A stretch of 64,000 bases of DNA from Bacteroides fragilis (GTDB lineage: Bacteria; Bacteroidota; Bacteroidia; Bacteroidales; Bacteroidaceae). The notes under the pieces are model-generated. The model did no database searches and had not been told where the DNA came from. It was given only the letters and a program-made list of their open reading frames with translations. This document shows positions 17,598 to 25,666 of this stretch, in pieces (the stretch's first letter is position 1; every line of letters starts with the position of its first letter). The position numbers were made by a program, and so were the translations under genes. The DNA is taken from contig NZ_SZUU01000008.1 in NCBI RefSeq assembly GCF_019583405.1, positions 1 to 64,000 on the forward strand, written 5' to 3'.

Positions 17598-18607
17598 AAC
17601 TGTATTATTTTCAGAAGTAAATTTTGGAATTCTTTGCTGAATTCGTTCCAACTGTGTGTGTCGAGGAAGCGATTGTAATCGGCTATGTTTACCGCCTTGT
17701 TTGCTTTGTTGACAAGGTTCGGTATGTCTTCAAACGTATGAAAAGTATATACGTTCAGTAAAGGATCGGCTGCATAGTCCTTGAAAGAGCCTACATCCGG
17801 CCCGATTACTTGAGCTCCGAATGAAAGAGAATCCATCAGTATTCCCGAACTCAGGATTGATTCGGCAGCATAGGGTATCAGTACGAAGCGTGATTTGCGT
17901 ATCTCTTGTTTTAATTCGTCAAAAGGGATACTCCGGTCCTCAATACTGATCCTGTCGTTACCTTCTGTCCGCAACTCTTCCAGCAGTTCCGTAGAGCTGC
18001 ATTTGCCGATAATTTTAGTCTTGAGCTTTAGTGAATGTCGCGTGGCAAAGCGCACGAATTCCGGCACTCCTTTGTATCGGGAGATATTACCCCAGATCAA
18101 CAGGTCGGTTTCTGCCGGTTGAGGCATATATTCTTCTATCCGGTTCTTTGTGGGGTGATGTAAGAATATCGTTCTGGGAACGGCTTTCGGGTATTGATCC
18201 TGAACAACTTTTATACCTTCTGTGGCGTGGGTCACTATCAAATCCGCTTTGCGGAGAAGGAGGTGTATCAATAGCTTTTTCGACCATCGGTGCTTCATTA
18301 TGTGAGGCTGCTTGTTGTGCAGGAACCATATCACTTTTTTGTTGTGCAGTTTGATTTTGAAAAGGAGCCAGATCGCAGCGAGGGTTTGTAATACTCCATA
18401 TTTATAATCCGGCACATTCTCCAGCCAGTGAAAAATATAAGCGTCACTGTCCGTTTTCTGCGGGATAAGGCTGAACAGTGGATTCTTATGCGGAGGATTG
18501 GCTATTATCATTCCGTTTTGTTCCAATGTTTGGATAAAGTCGCTGATATACGGGTTAACCCGTATATCGCCCTTACTGGTAGAATGAGGATAGATCGTTA
18601 CTTTCAT
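17594..18607 (-). CDS. Glycosyltransferase, GT4-like
   Basis: A 337-residue GT-B-like protein. The N-terminal half resembles family members that bind a lipid acceptor (VIWFLHNKQPHIMKHRWSKKL). The C-terminal half carries LLIWGNISRYKGVPEFVRFA, KTKIIGKCSST and FVLIPYAAESILSSGILMDSLSFGAQVIGP, which is the donor-nucleotide region with a Glu eight residues before Met-Asp-Ser. It is somewhat divergent and shorter than its neighbours. It starts 12 bp after the upstream gene and couples to the next one by a 4-bp overlap. Role in the same glycan is inferred from context. Confidence 0.8.
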   Translation of the reverse strand: MKVTIYPHSTSKGDIRVNPYISDFIQTLEQNGMIIANPPHKNPLFSLIPQKTDSDAYIFHWLENVPDYKYGVLQTLAAIWLLFKIKLHNKKVIWFLHNKQPHIMKHRWSKKLLIHLLLRKADLIVTHATEGIKVVQDQYPKAVPRTIFLHHPTKNRIEEYMPQPAETDLLIWGNISRYKGVPEFVRFATRHSLKLKTKIIGKCSSTELLEELRTEGNDRISIEDRSIPFDELKQEIRKSRFVLIPYAAESILSSGILMDSLSFGAQVIGPDVGSFKDYAADPLLNVYTFHTFEDIPNLVNKANKAVNIADYNRFLDTHSWNEFSKEFQNLLLKIIQL

Positions 18608-18619
18608 GGTGTTCTTCTG

Positions 18620-19804
18620 TTAAATTAATCCGTGTCTGCGGAAAGTGTCCATCCATAGCGGGCCTACATGCTCGATGTCGTACCTGCTTTTACGGGTTTG
18701 TGCTTTATGGGCTATCCGGCAGCGAAGTGTGTCATCTCCGGCTAAACGAAGAATAGTTGCCGCATATTGCTCATAATTGTTGTCGGGGATAATAAATCCG
18801 TCTACTCCGTCATCTATCATATCGTAGATTGCATTGAAAGAGTCGAATCCGATGGGAATTACCCCTAATGACATCGCTTCCGTAAATACGGTGGGCAATC
18901 CTTCTATGACAGAAGTCAGACAGATGATCCGTGCACGGTCGATATAGGGAATAGACATTTGATGACCTGTCAGTCGGACACGTTTCAATTCTTTTTCCCT
19001 GATGATCTGCCGGCATGTGTCGAATCGCGGTCCGTCTCCTACGAGCGTAAGTTTCCAGTCCGGCAGTTTATCCTGAATCATTTCCCATATTTTCAATAAT
19101 CTGGGTAATGCCTTTTCGGTTGCCATTCTGCCCACAAAGATAATTTCTTTATCCTTCTGTTCTATTGGGATGACGCTATGTACAGGTTGTATGGCATTGG
19201 GAATGGCAGATAGCCTCCGGGCATCTTTTTTACCGATAAGTTTTCTGAACTCGGGGATATAGGCAGGCGAAAGCAGCACTACTTCATCAAGCGTGTCGTA
19301 GGCTGAACGGTTCTGGTGGCTGACCACTCTTTTTAACAAGTTGATATAAAGCTGTGGAAACATCCATTGAAAGAATTGTTTTGCCCCGCGTACATCCTTA
19401 AAACGGAGTGTAGACAATTCGTATTGTTTCAACTGCGTCGTGTGGCTGGGGCAGGTGTGAATCATCGTGAATATTTTTATACCGGGATTTCTTTTCCTGA
19501 TTTCAAGGTAATATCTGCGTGTGTTTCCGGTGATGACATGTGAGTAGTCAAGAATTACATTTATTTTCTTATCGACAATAAATTCACAGATTGCCTCGAT
19601 GTTCCGGGGAGTGTAGAACTGAGGATAATGATCGGGCAGCAAGAGCCCGTTCTCAAATTTACTGTCAGCCAGTTCCAGGTACGAAAAGTAAAGTTTGCTA
19701 TCTACCCCGTGTGCAGTCAGCCATTCGGTCAGTTGCGCATAGAACCAATAAAAACTATTGGCACGGTGAGGAAATGCTTTGGTTTGTTGAATCAGGATAT
19801 TCAT
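18620..19804 (-). CDS. Family 4 glycosyltransferase
   Basis: A 394-residue GT-B enzyme. The N-terminal region opens with MNILIQQTKAFPHRANSFYWF, and the donor half has KEIIFVGRMATEKALPRLL, WKLTLVGDGPRFDTCRQII and the EX7E motif (SVIEGLPTVFTEAMSLGVIPIGF). The latter gives the two Glu expected for retaining GT4 enzymes. It sits 3 bp behind the flippase stop, so both are on one transcript. Likely adds a sugar to the undecaprenyl-linked unit; donor unknown. Confidence 0.88.
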   Translation of the reverse strand: MNILIQQTKAFPHRANSFYWFYAQLTEWLTAHGVDSKLYFSYLELADSKFENGLLLPDHYPQFYTPRNIEAICEFIVDKKINVILDYSHVITGNTRRYYLEIRKRNPGIKIFTMIHTCPSHTTQLKQYELSTLRFKDVRGAKQFFQWMFPQLYINLLKRVVSHQNRSAYDTLDEVVLLSPAYIPEFRKLIGKKDARRLSAIPNAIQPVHSVIPIEQKDKEIIFVGRMATEKALPRLLKIWEMIQDKLPDWKLTLVGDGPRFDTCRQIIREKELKRVRLTGHQMSIPYIDRARIICLTSVIEGLPTVFTEAMSLGVIPIGFDSFNAIYDMIDDGVDGFIIPDNNYEQYAATILRLAGDDTLRCRIAHKAQTRKSRYDIEHVGPLWMDTFRRHGLI

Positions 19805-19807
19805 AGC

Positions 19808-21253
19808 TTATTTCTGGAGTTTTTTCCGGATAAACTGTACACTTTCAAAGAAAATCACCGATTTGCCGATCCACATGATGAATACATAAAGGCTCACGGC
19901 TATTGTTATCTTGAGTATCAGCAACACATAAAGGTTGTGGAAGCCGAGTGTTAAGAAATGGCTGGCGCCTATGACTGCTATGGAAATCAGTAGGTACGGG
20001 GTGATATCTTTCAGGGCCTCCCACAGGGTAATGTGTATCTGCTTGTTTACGAAGTAATGCCATATCAACAGCCAGCCGATGTTGATAACCGTATAAATCG
20101 CGACCATGACGAGTATGCCTTGTGAGATCGTACAAAGAAGTATTGTGAGTTGAACCAGGCTCTGTGCAATGGTATTCCACATAAACAGATTCGATTTTCC
20201 TTTACTGATCAGCAGATTGGAGTACATATAAGTAATGGGGACAAATGCTCCCCAGATGCAAAGAATCTGCATGATGGGTACACATGCCTGCCATTTGGCG
20301 GTGACGGCAATTACGATGAACTCGTTGGCTATCAATGCCAGTCCGAACATGGAGGGAAACGATACGAAGGCTGTAAAACGCAGCATCTTCCGAAATATAT
20401 TTTTCTGTCGCATGGCGTCGGAAGCGGTTTCGACCAGGACAGGCTGAGACACCCCGTTGATCATGTTGCTGATCAGTGAGAATCCCATATTGGTCCATTT
20501 GTTGGCTTGCGTATAATATCCTACATCCTGACTGGTATAAAAACGTCCCAGAAGAACAGAGAATATATTATCATTGATGTAATGGAATACATTGGTGATA
20601 AGTAGCTTACTACTGAACGGAAGCATCTCTCTGATGGGTTTGAAATTAAATGAAAAAGTGGGACGCCATTGAGAGAAGTGCCACAGCAACGCATTGGCGA
20701 TGGAAATATAAGTGATCTGCTGTACGGCCAGGCCCCAGAAAGCCATTCCGTTGTATGCCATTACGATTCCTATGGTCCCCGAACAAAGTAGTGCGATAAT
20801 CGTAGCTTTCGCTTTCTCTTTTACCATTAGTTTTTTAAACAACACCGCATTGTGGGCGGTCCCGCAACTGGAGATCAGAAATCCTAAGAAGAGGAAACGG
20901 GATAAGGGAACGAGCTGCGGAGTCTTATAAAAATCCGCTATAAGAGGGGCACAGAAAAAGAGCAGCAGATAAAGCGATGCCCCCATCAGAAAACTGAACC
21001 AGAACACCGCATTGTAATCTTCATGACGGAACACTTGCTTATTGGCGAGAGCGGCAGTAAAACCACTTTCCTGTATGGAATTGGCTATAGCGGTAAATAT
21101 GGCCAGCATGCCTATCATGCCGTAGTCCGTTGCATCCAGCATACGAAGGAGGATGATTCCGAACAGAAGGTTCAGTAATTGCTGGATGCCATTGCTGAAT
21201 CCTCCCCAGAATAATCCTTTGGCTGTTTTCTCTTTTAGCGATTGCTCTGTCAT
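19808..21253 (-). CDS. Wzx-type polysaccharide flippase
   Basis: Polytopic inner membrane protein of the MOP superfamily that moves lipid-linked oligosaccharide to the periplasm. The 481 residues carry about 12-14 hydrophobic helices. The opening LKEKTAKGLFWGGFSNGIQQLLNLLFG and the loop ATDYGMIGMLAIFTAIANSIQESGF are the conserved start of the family (RfbX/TuaB-like). It is the first gene of the minus-strand glycan run and is separated from metG by a terminator, so its promoter must be at about 21255-21300. No polymerase (Wzy) was found beside it. Confidence 0.9.
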   Translation of the reverse strand: MTEQSLKEKTAKGLFWGGFSNGIQQLLNLLFGIILLRMLDATDYGMIGMLAIFTAIANSIQESGFTAALANKQVFRHEDYNAVFWFSFLMGASLYLLLFFCAPLIADFYKTPQLVPLSRFLFLGFLISSCGTAHNAVLFKKLMVKEKAKATIIALLCSGTIGIVMAYNGMAFWGLAVQQITYISIANALLWHFSQWRPTFSFNFKPIREMLPFSSKLLITNVFHYINDNIFSVLLGRFYTSQDVGYYTQANKWTNMGFSLISNMINGVSQPVLVETASDAMRQKNIFRKMLRFTAFVSFPSMFGLALIANEFIVIAVTAKWQACVPIMQILCIWGAFVPITYMYSNLLISKGKSNLFMWNTIAQSLVQLTILLCTISQGILVMVAIYTVINIGWLLIWHYFVNKQIHITLWEALKDITPYLLISIAVIGASHFLTLGFHNLYVLLILKITIAVSLYVFIMWIGKSVIFFESVQFIRKKLQK

Positions 21254-21302
21254 ATTAAAGCAGATTCCTCCTTTTCGTTCTTAAAACGTTAGTACGGTTG
21301 AA

Positions 21303-21360
21303 TAAAAAAACAGAGGGTGCACCCGGAGCCCCATTCAATAGAGCCCTGAGTACACCCTTT
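21303..21360 (-). terminator. Terminator of metG
   Basis: Imperfect long hairpin: AGGGTGCAC at 21314-21322 pairs with GTACACCCT at 21350-21358 with one G-T pair, and the inner arms are partly paired. On the minus strand a run of seven T follows. It lies 10 bp behind the metG stop. Confidence 0.85.
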
Positions 21361-21370
21361 ATTTTATTAC

Positions 21371-23410
21371 TTATTTCACTTCACTTCCGGGTTTCACTTC
21401 CCGTCCGGGCATTACGACAGCCAGGCTGCCGTCATTGTTTTCGGCACTCAGGATCATACCTTCGCTGACGATGCCTTTCAGTTTACGTGGAGCCAGATTG
21501 GCGATGAAGCAGACCTGCTTGCCTACCAGCTCTTCCGGTTTGTAGTGTTGTGCGATACCGCTGACGATGGTACGTGTCTCCAGTCCGTCGTCTATCTTGA
21601 ACTGTAACAGTTTGTCGGCCTTAGGCACTTTCTGACATTCGAGAACGGTGCCTACACGGATATCGAGTTTCATGAAGTCGTCAAACTCGATATTGGCGCG
21701 GATCGGTTTGGCTTTGTAGTTTGCTTCTTCGTTTGCCTTCTTCGTATCGAGCAGCTTCTGTACTTGTGCTTCAATAGTGGCATCTTCTATCTTTTCGAAC
21801 AGCAGTTCCGGCTTGTTCAGTTGATGTCCGGCAGGAAGCAGGTCGTTCCGTCCCAATTCTGCCCAGTCGAAGCTATCCATATTCAGCATCCGGCGTAAGC
21901 GTTCCGAACTGAACGGAAGGAACGGTTCGAAAGCAATGGCCAGGTTGGCTACCAGTTGCAGAGAGATATTCAGGATAGTGCCTACACGTTCCATGTCAGT
22001 TTTTGCCAGCTTCCAGGGTTCTGTGTCAGCCAGGTATTTGTTTCCGATACGAGCCAGATTCATGGCTTCTTTCTGCGCGTCGCGGAATTTGAATACATCG
22101 AGTAGTTTTTCAACTTCAGCTTTAACGTCGGAGAACTCTTTCAGCGTCTCTTTATCATAATCAGTAAGTTCGCCCGCAGCAGGTACTTTACCTTCGAAGT
22201 ATTTCTGTGTCAATACCATCGCACGGTTCACGAAGTTCCCGTAAACGGCTACCAATTCGTTATTATTGCGTGCCTGGAAGTCTTTCCAGGTGAAATCGTT
22301 ATCCTTGGTTTCGGGTGCATTGGCTGTCAATACATAACGCAATACATCCTGTTTTCCGGGGAAGTCTTCCAGGTATTCGTGCAGCCACACTGCCCAGTTA
22401 CGCGAGGTCGATATCTTGTCTCCTTCCAGGTTCAGGAATTCGTTGCTCGGTACGTTATCCGGTAGAATATAGCTGCCTTCAGCCTTCAGCATGGCAGGGA
22501 ATACGATGCAGTGGAATACGATGTTATCTTTTCCGATAAAATGAACCAGGCGGGTTTCAGGATCTTTCCACCAGGTCTCCCATGAATCGGGAAGCAGCTC
22601 TTTCGTATTTGAGATGTAACCGATCGGGGCATCGAACCATACATAGAGGACTTTACCTTCGGCTCCCTCTACCGGCACAGGAATACCCCAGTCCAGATCA
22701 CGGCTGACTGCACGTGGCTGCAAACCCATGTCGAGCCAGCTTTTGCATTGTCCGTATACATTCGGACGCCATTCTTTGTGATCTTCCAATATCCACTGGC
22801 GGAGCCATGTTTCATGTTTGTCAAGTGGCAGATACCAGTGTTTGGTTTCTTTCATGACCGGCTTGCTTCCGCTGATGGCACTTTTCGGGTTAATCAGATC
22901 GGTAGGTGAAAGTGAAGTTCCACACTTTTCACATTGGTCGCCATAAGCACCTTCCGAGTGGCAATGCGGACATTCTCCGGTGATATAACGGTCGGCCAGG
23001 AACTGGTGTGCCTCTTCGTCATAATATTGTTCTGAAGTTTTTTCGATGAACTCACCCTTTTCATACAAGGTCTTGAAAAAGTCGGAAGCCAGTTCGTGGT
23101 GTGTTTTGGACGATGTACGGCTGTATACGTCAAACGAGATACCGAATTCTTCGAATGATTTCTTAATCAGGAAGTGATAGCGGTCTACCACATCCTGCGG
23201 AGTGATACCTTCCTTTTTGGCACGGATGGTGATGGGTACCCCATGTTCGTCGGAACCTCCGATGAAAAGTACATCTTCTTTCTTCAGTCGCAGATAGCGG
23301 ACATAGATGTCTGCCGGTACATATACACCGGCCAAATGGCCGATATGGACGGGACCGTTCGCATACGGCAGTGCCGATGTGACGGTAGTTCTTTTAAAAT
23401 TCTTTTCCAT
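21371..23410 (-). CDS. metG: Methionyl-tRNA synthetase
   Basis: Charges tRNA-Met in the cytoplasm. It is a class I synthetase of 679 residues. The HIGH signature is at 22-25 (VHIGH), a four-cysteine zinc knuckle at Cys147, 150, 160 and 163, and the KMSKS equivalent KISTS at 332-336. The helical anticodon-binding domain spans about 390-550. A C-terminal EMAP-II/Trbp111-type tRNA-binding domain (about 570-679, DFMKLDIRVGTVLECQKVPKADKLL) makes the protein a likely dimer. A strong terminator isolates it from the flippase gene. Confidence 0.97.
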   Translation of the reverse strand: MEKNFKRTTVTSALPYANGPVHIGHLAGVYVPADIYVRYLRLKKEDVLFIGGSDEHGVPITIRAKKEGITPQDVVDRYHFLIKKSFEEFGISFDVYSRTSSKTHHELASDFFKTLYEKGEFIEKTSEQYYDEEAHQFLADRYITGECPHCHSEGAYGDQCEKCGTSLSPTDLINPKSAISGSKPVMKETKHWYLPLDKHETWLRQWILEDHKEWRPNVYGQCKSWLDMGLQPRAVSRDLDWGIPVPVEGAEGKVLYVWFDAPIGYISNTKELLPDSWETWWKDPETRLVHFIGKDNIVFHCIVFPAMLKAEGSYILPDNVPSNEFLNLEGDKISTSRNWAVWLHEYLEDFPGKQDVLRYVLTANAPETKDNDFTWKDFQARNNNELVAVYGNFVNRAMVLTQKYFEGKVPAAGELTDYDKETLKEFSDVKAEVEKLLDVFKFRDAQKEAMNLARIGNKYLADTEPWKLAKTDMERVGTILNISLQLVANLAIAFEPFLPFSSERLRRMLNMDSFDWAELGRNDLLPAGHQLNKPELLFEKIEDATIEAQVQKLLDTKKANEEANYKAKPIRANIEFDDFMKLDIRVGTVLECQKVPKADKLLQFKIDDGLETRTIVSGIAQHYKPEELVGKQVCFIANLAPRKLKGIVSEGMILSAENNDGSLAVVMPGREVKPGSEVK

Positions 23411-23452
23411 TGATATATTGCGTGTATTTATTGTTATCTACTTGGGAACGTG

Positions 23453-23460
23453 CAAAGATA
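23453..23460 (-). promoter_or_regulatory. -7 promoter box for metG
   Basis: TATCTTTG on the minus strand matches TAnnTTTG, 42 bp upstream of the metG start. No clear -33 TTTG at 19-21 bp. Confidence 0.6.
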
Positions 23461-23504
23461 ACGACTTTCTGATGAATTCTTTATAAATAAGGTGGATGAT
23501 TTGA

Positions 23505-23549
23505 ATAATACCCCCACACTCTTCGTTGAATTCAATGCAGAGTATGGGG
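23505..23549 (-). terminator. Terminator of the first NVEALA/propeller module
   Basis: An 11-bp stem (23512-23522 with 23539-23549, one G-T pair) encloses a second palindrome TTGAATTCAA. On the minus strand TATTATT follows. It lies 24 bp behind the propeller gene stop. Confidence 0.7.
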
Positions 23550-23573
23550 CTGTTATATGAAGAGGAAAAGCTC

Positions 23574-24656
23574 TTAGGGAAGCTGATCCAGTAGTTCTTT
23601 GATGTTGTATCGTATTAATCTATCTTCTGTCGTTTTGGCATAGATGAATCCGAACTTTTTGTCGATGGAAAATATAGAGATAAGTTGATCTAATTCTATT
23701 TTATATAAATAATTCCCTTCCCAATCAAATATATCGATCCTCGATTTCAGGTTGTCTGGGTCGTTGTTATCTCTGGCAAGCAGCCATATATCTTGATTGT
23801 CGCATTGAATGTCTGTATAATGTTCCCAGGGTTCGTTTATTGTTTTTTTCCAGTTAGGTTCTGCGCCTTCCGTATATATTTGTTTGGTTTTTCCGGTTGG
23901 AATATCGACAATGGATAACATACCAAAAGCTCTGTAGATCGTTGCCAGTTTTTGGCAGTCGTTCCTTAAAACCGGATATTTATCAAAAAGTATATGGTCT
24001 ATTGCAGGATCTTTCATGATTTCAGGGAAATTGGTCGTGTAAAAACTGTGTAATATGCTGTCCTGCCGGTAATCATATACTTCGAAGAAGTCATTGACCG
24101 TATCTTTCGGATGCATGATGAAGCTTCTGTTAATCAGAAAGACGGAATCTCCTAACAGGTAAGATGTACCTGCTTTGATAAAACTCTTTCTGCCCTTCGG
24201 AGCGTCGTACTTGAATTTCTCGTCATAGATGGTTTCATTCGCCGCCAACGATTTGTTGATATTCAGGCGGGCAGTGAATGTTTGGTAAGAATGCATGGTA
24301 ATCTGTACCTGCCCGTCTTTTTTTCTCCATTGTGATATGCCACTGGGGCCGGCTATTTCGTTCGGTCCTCCTCCTATTTTTTGGCATGATCCTAAAAATC
24401 GCAATTGGGGCAGGCTGTATGCATGAATAATGTTTTCTTCTCCATTTTTACCCAGAATCAAGAAGGTATCTGCCACAAGAATATCCGCAATGCCCATTGG
24501 GTCAATAATGGCGGGCTCGTGGGTTAAAGTGAGTGTTGGAGGGGTGTTTTGTGGAATAAGTTTTGTAATTGGAGGCTCTGTCGCTACATTCGATCGACAT
24601 GCTCCTAAACAGAGGGCTAAACTAATGCATCCGGTGGATAATTGTTTGATTTTCAT
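23574..24656 (-). CDS. TolB-like (BF3164-type) six-bladed propeller lipoprotein, module 1
   Basis: A 360-residue lipoprotein: signal MKIKQLSTGCISLALCLGAC puts the lipid anchor at Cys20. The rest repeats the beta-propeller pattern of the TolB_like/BF3164 family, including GIADILVADTFLIL, GSCQKIGGGPNEI, FEVYDYRQDSI and IDIFDWEGNYLYKIEL. These proteins are predicted to face the periplasm or cell surface; no enzymatic motif is seen. The gene begins 12 bp after the NVEALA gene and ends at a terminator, so they are one transcript. A paralogue at 25667-26749 has the same partner; the two share most of these motifs. Function of the family is not established. Confidence 0.85.
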   Translation of the reverse strand: MKIKQLSTGCISLALCLGACRSNVATEPPITKLIPQNTPPTLTLTHEPAIIDPMGIADILVADTFLILGKNGEENIIHAYSLPQLRFLGSCQKIGGGPNEIAGPSGISQWRKKDGQVQITMHSYQTFTARLNINKSLAANETIYDEKFKYDAPKGRKSFIKAGTSYLLGDSVFLINRSFIMHPKDTVNDFFEVYDYRQDSILHSFYTTNFPEIMKDPAIDHILFDKYPVLRNDCQKLATIYRAFGMLSIVDIPTGKTKQIYTEGAEPNWKKTINEPWEHYTDIQCDNQDIWLLARDNNDPDNLKSRIDIFDWEGNYLYKIELDQLISIFSIDKKFGFIYAKTTEDRLIRYNIKELLDQLP

Positions 24657-24668
24657 TTCTTTTAAGTA

Positions 24669-24983
24669 TTAGTGTAGGCATTGTAAGCATTTACCTTTAA
24701 TATATCCGAAGATCGGCTTGTAATACACTATTTTGCCGCATTCTCTGATACCTCCGCTTTGGCTCTCTAAGCATTCATGATGTGGGACGTTATCCCACTC
24801 CCAAGTAAATTTGCGGTAACACTCCACTTCAAGCCATTCATTGCAAGGAATTTCTGCTTGAGCAAGAGCTTCGATATTCTGTAATTTGATGTCTGAATCA
24901 ATTGGTTTACTTTGATTCCATCCATAATAGGATAGTCCAATAAAAGCTATCACAATGATAGTTCCTACGATTTTCTTTTTCAT
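24669..24983 (-). CDS. NVEALA-family cysteine-rich secreted protein, module 1
   Basis: A 104-residue protein with a short basic start, one hydrophobic helix (residues 5-21), and the family motif LQNIEALA at 34-41. The following 63 residues hold six cysteines (47, 55, 71, 82, 99, 102), suggesting three disulfides and export from the cytoplasm. The motif resembles a leader-peptide processing site, so a mature peptide from about residue 42 is possible; this is inference. It is the first gene of a module with the propeller lipoprotein. The homologue at 26760-27089 has the motif at the identical residue positions and the same cysteine order. The family has no known function that I can name. Confidence 0.82.
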   Translation of the reverse strand: MKKKIVGTIIVIAFIGLSYYGWNQSKPIDSDIKLQNIEALAQAEIPCNEWLEVECYRKFTWEWDNVPHHECLESQSGGIRECGKIVYYKPIFGYIKGKCLQCLH

Positions 24984-25015
24984 AATGTTTGTTGATTTTA
25001 AAAGGTTATTGTTTA

Positions 25016-25023
25016 CAAATATA
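25016..25023 (-). promoter_or_regulatory. -7 promoter box for NVEALA module 1
   Basis: TATATTTG on the minus strand (TAnnTTTG), 32 bp upstream of the start. The ~30 bases around it (25005-25035) are almost identical to those around 27117, upstream of module 2, so the promoters are duplicated along with the genes. Confidence 0.6.
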
Positions 25024-25122
25024 GTTTATATTTGTTACTTATTGAAGAAAGCAGTGTTAATATATCACAATCGTTCATTGGAAATTCACTGTATTGGCTA
25101 TGCTCTTTCATACTCCGCCTTC

Positions 25123-25164
25123 CTCTCATACAAAAAACGCGTTTCGATCTTCCATCTTCCACCT
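25123..25164 (+). repeat. Left arm of a 42-bp inverted repeat
   Basis: Matches the reverse complement of 28518-28559 at 40 of 42 positions. The core is ATCTTCCATCTTCCACC. The two arms enclose the second NVEALA module, the thioredoxin/DUF1573 gene and array 28201-28288, 3.4 kb in all. Confidence 0.9.
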
Positions 25165-25289
25165 GCTGTTTTAAGGAATGTTTCAGAAGTAACAATTTGG
25201 AAAACAAACAGATATATCCAATCTCTTATCCGTTTATCTCTCTAAAAGCATTTCATTTCCCTTACTATCTTTAGCACAAATGGTCGGAT

Positions 25290-25325
25290 CTTTATTTCAG
25301 CCCGGCCATGCGGGCTGGGATAAAG
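25290..25325. repeat. GC-rich hairpin
   Basis: A 15-bp stem with two G-T pairs (25290-25304 with 25311-25325) and a 6-base loop GCCATG. It is an isolated structure in the repeat-rich gap, without a T run on either side long enough to call it a terminator. Confidence 0.75.
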
Positions 25326-25404
25326 AGCTGTATTATAAATAGCACACTGTTCTTTTCAAAACGTTAAAGAATCGGAAGTAAACTTGTTTTTGTCGGTAGT
25401 CGGA

Positions 25405-25492
25405 GTTCATCTTAGCTGCCGAGATGTGCATCTTGCGTGCTAAGATGTAGATCTTGCGTGCCAAGATTTGTATCTTCAACGCTAAGATGAAG
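25405..25492. repeat. Array A: palindromic tandem repeat with 21-bp period
   Basis: Units begin at 25417, 25438, 25459 and 25480 (the last partial). The first three carry a near-palindromic core of the form AAGATnnnnATCTT. The array is bracketed by an outer inverted repeat (25405-25416 with 25481-25492, 11 of 12 matching). It does not look like a CRISPR: there are no constant repeats separated by unique spacers. Confidence 0.85.
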
Positions 25493-25553
25493 AAAAACGT
25501 GTGGAGGAATCTACATCACATCCGGTAATCACACAATTATCGGAATGATAAAG

Positions 25554-25635
25554 GACACAGAGTAATATAGAGTAGATTTTATGTTGTTGATTATTAACGA
25601 AAAAGCTCTGTGCTACTCCGTGTTATTCTGTGGTG
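25554..25635. repeat. CACAGA-type inverted repeat behind propeller 2
   Basis: CACAGAGTAATATAGAGTAG near 25555 pairs with the reverse complement of the segment ending at 25632 at 16 of 20 positions. It lies 32 bp behind the propeller 2 stop and could fold in its mRNA 3' end. A second repeat of the same kind is at 57221-57312. Confidence 0.65.
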
Positions 25636-25666
25636 AAAAGTGGCTTATGGTGTGGATGGAATCAAT

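Larger units (their letters stand above)
24984..25666. other. 683-bp intergenic region rich in inverted and tandem repeats
   Basis: No convincing gene. It holds the promoter of the first NVEALA gene, one arm of a 42-bp inverted repeat, a 15-bp GC-rich hairpin, a 21-bp-period palindromic array and a CACAGA-type inverted repeat behind the second propeller gene; each is listed separately. Short open frames here lack homologous look and run through the repeats. Confidence 0.8.

Noticed and set aside
25405..25492. Possible CRISPR array
   Set aside because: Units are contiguous and all similar, with no constant repeat alternating with unique spacers, and no cas gene is in the window.
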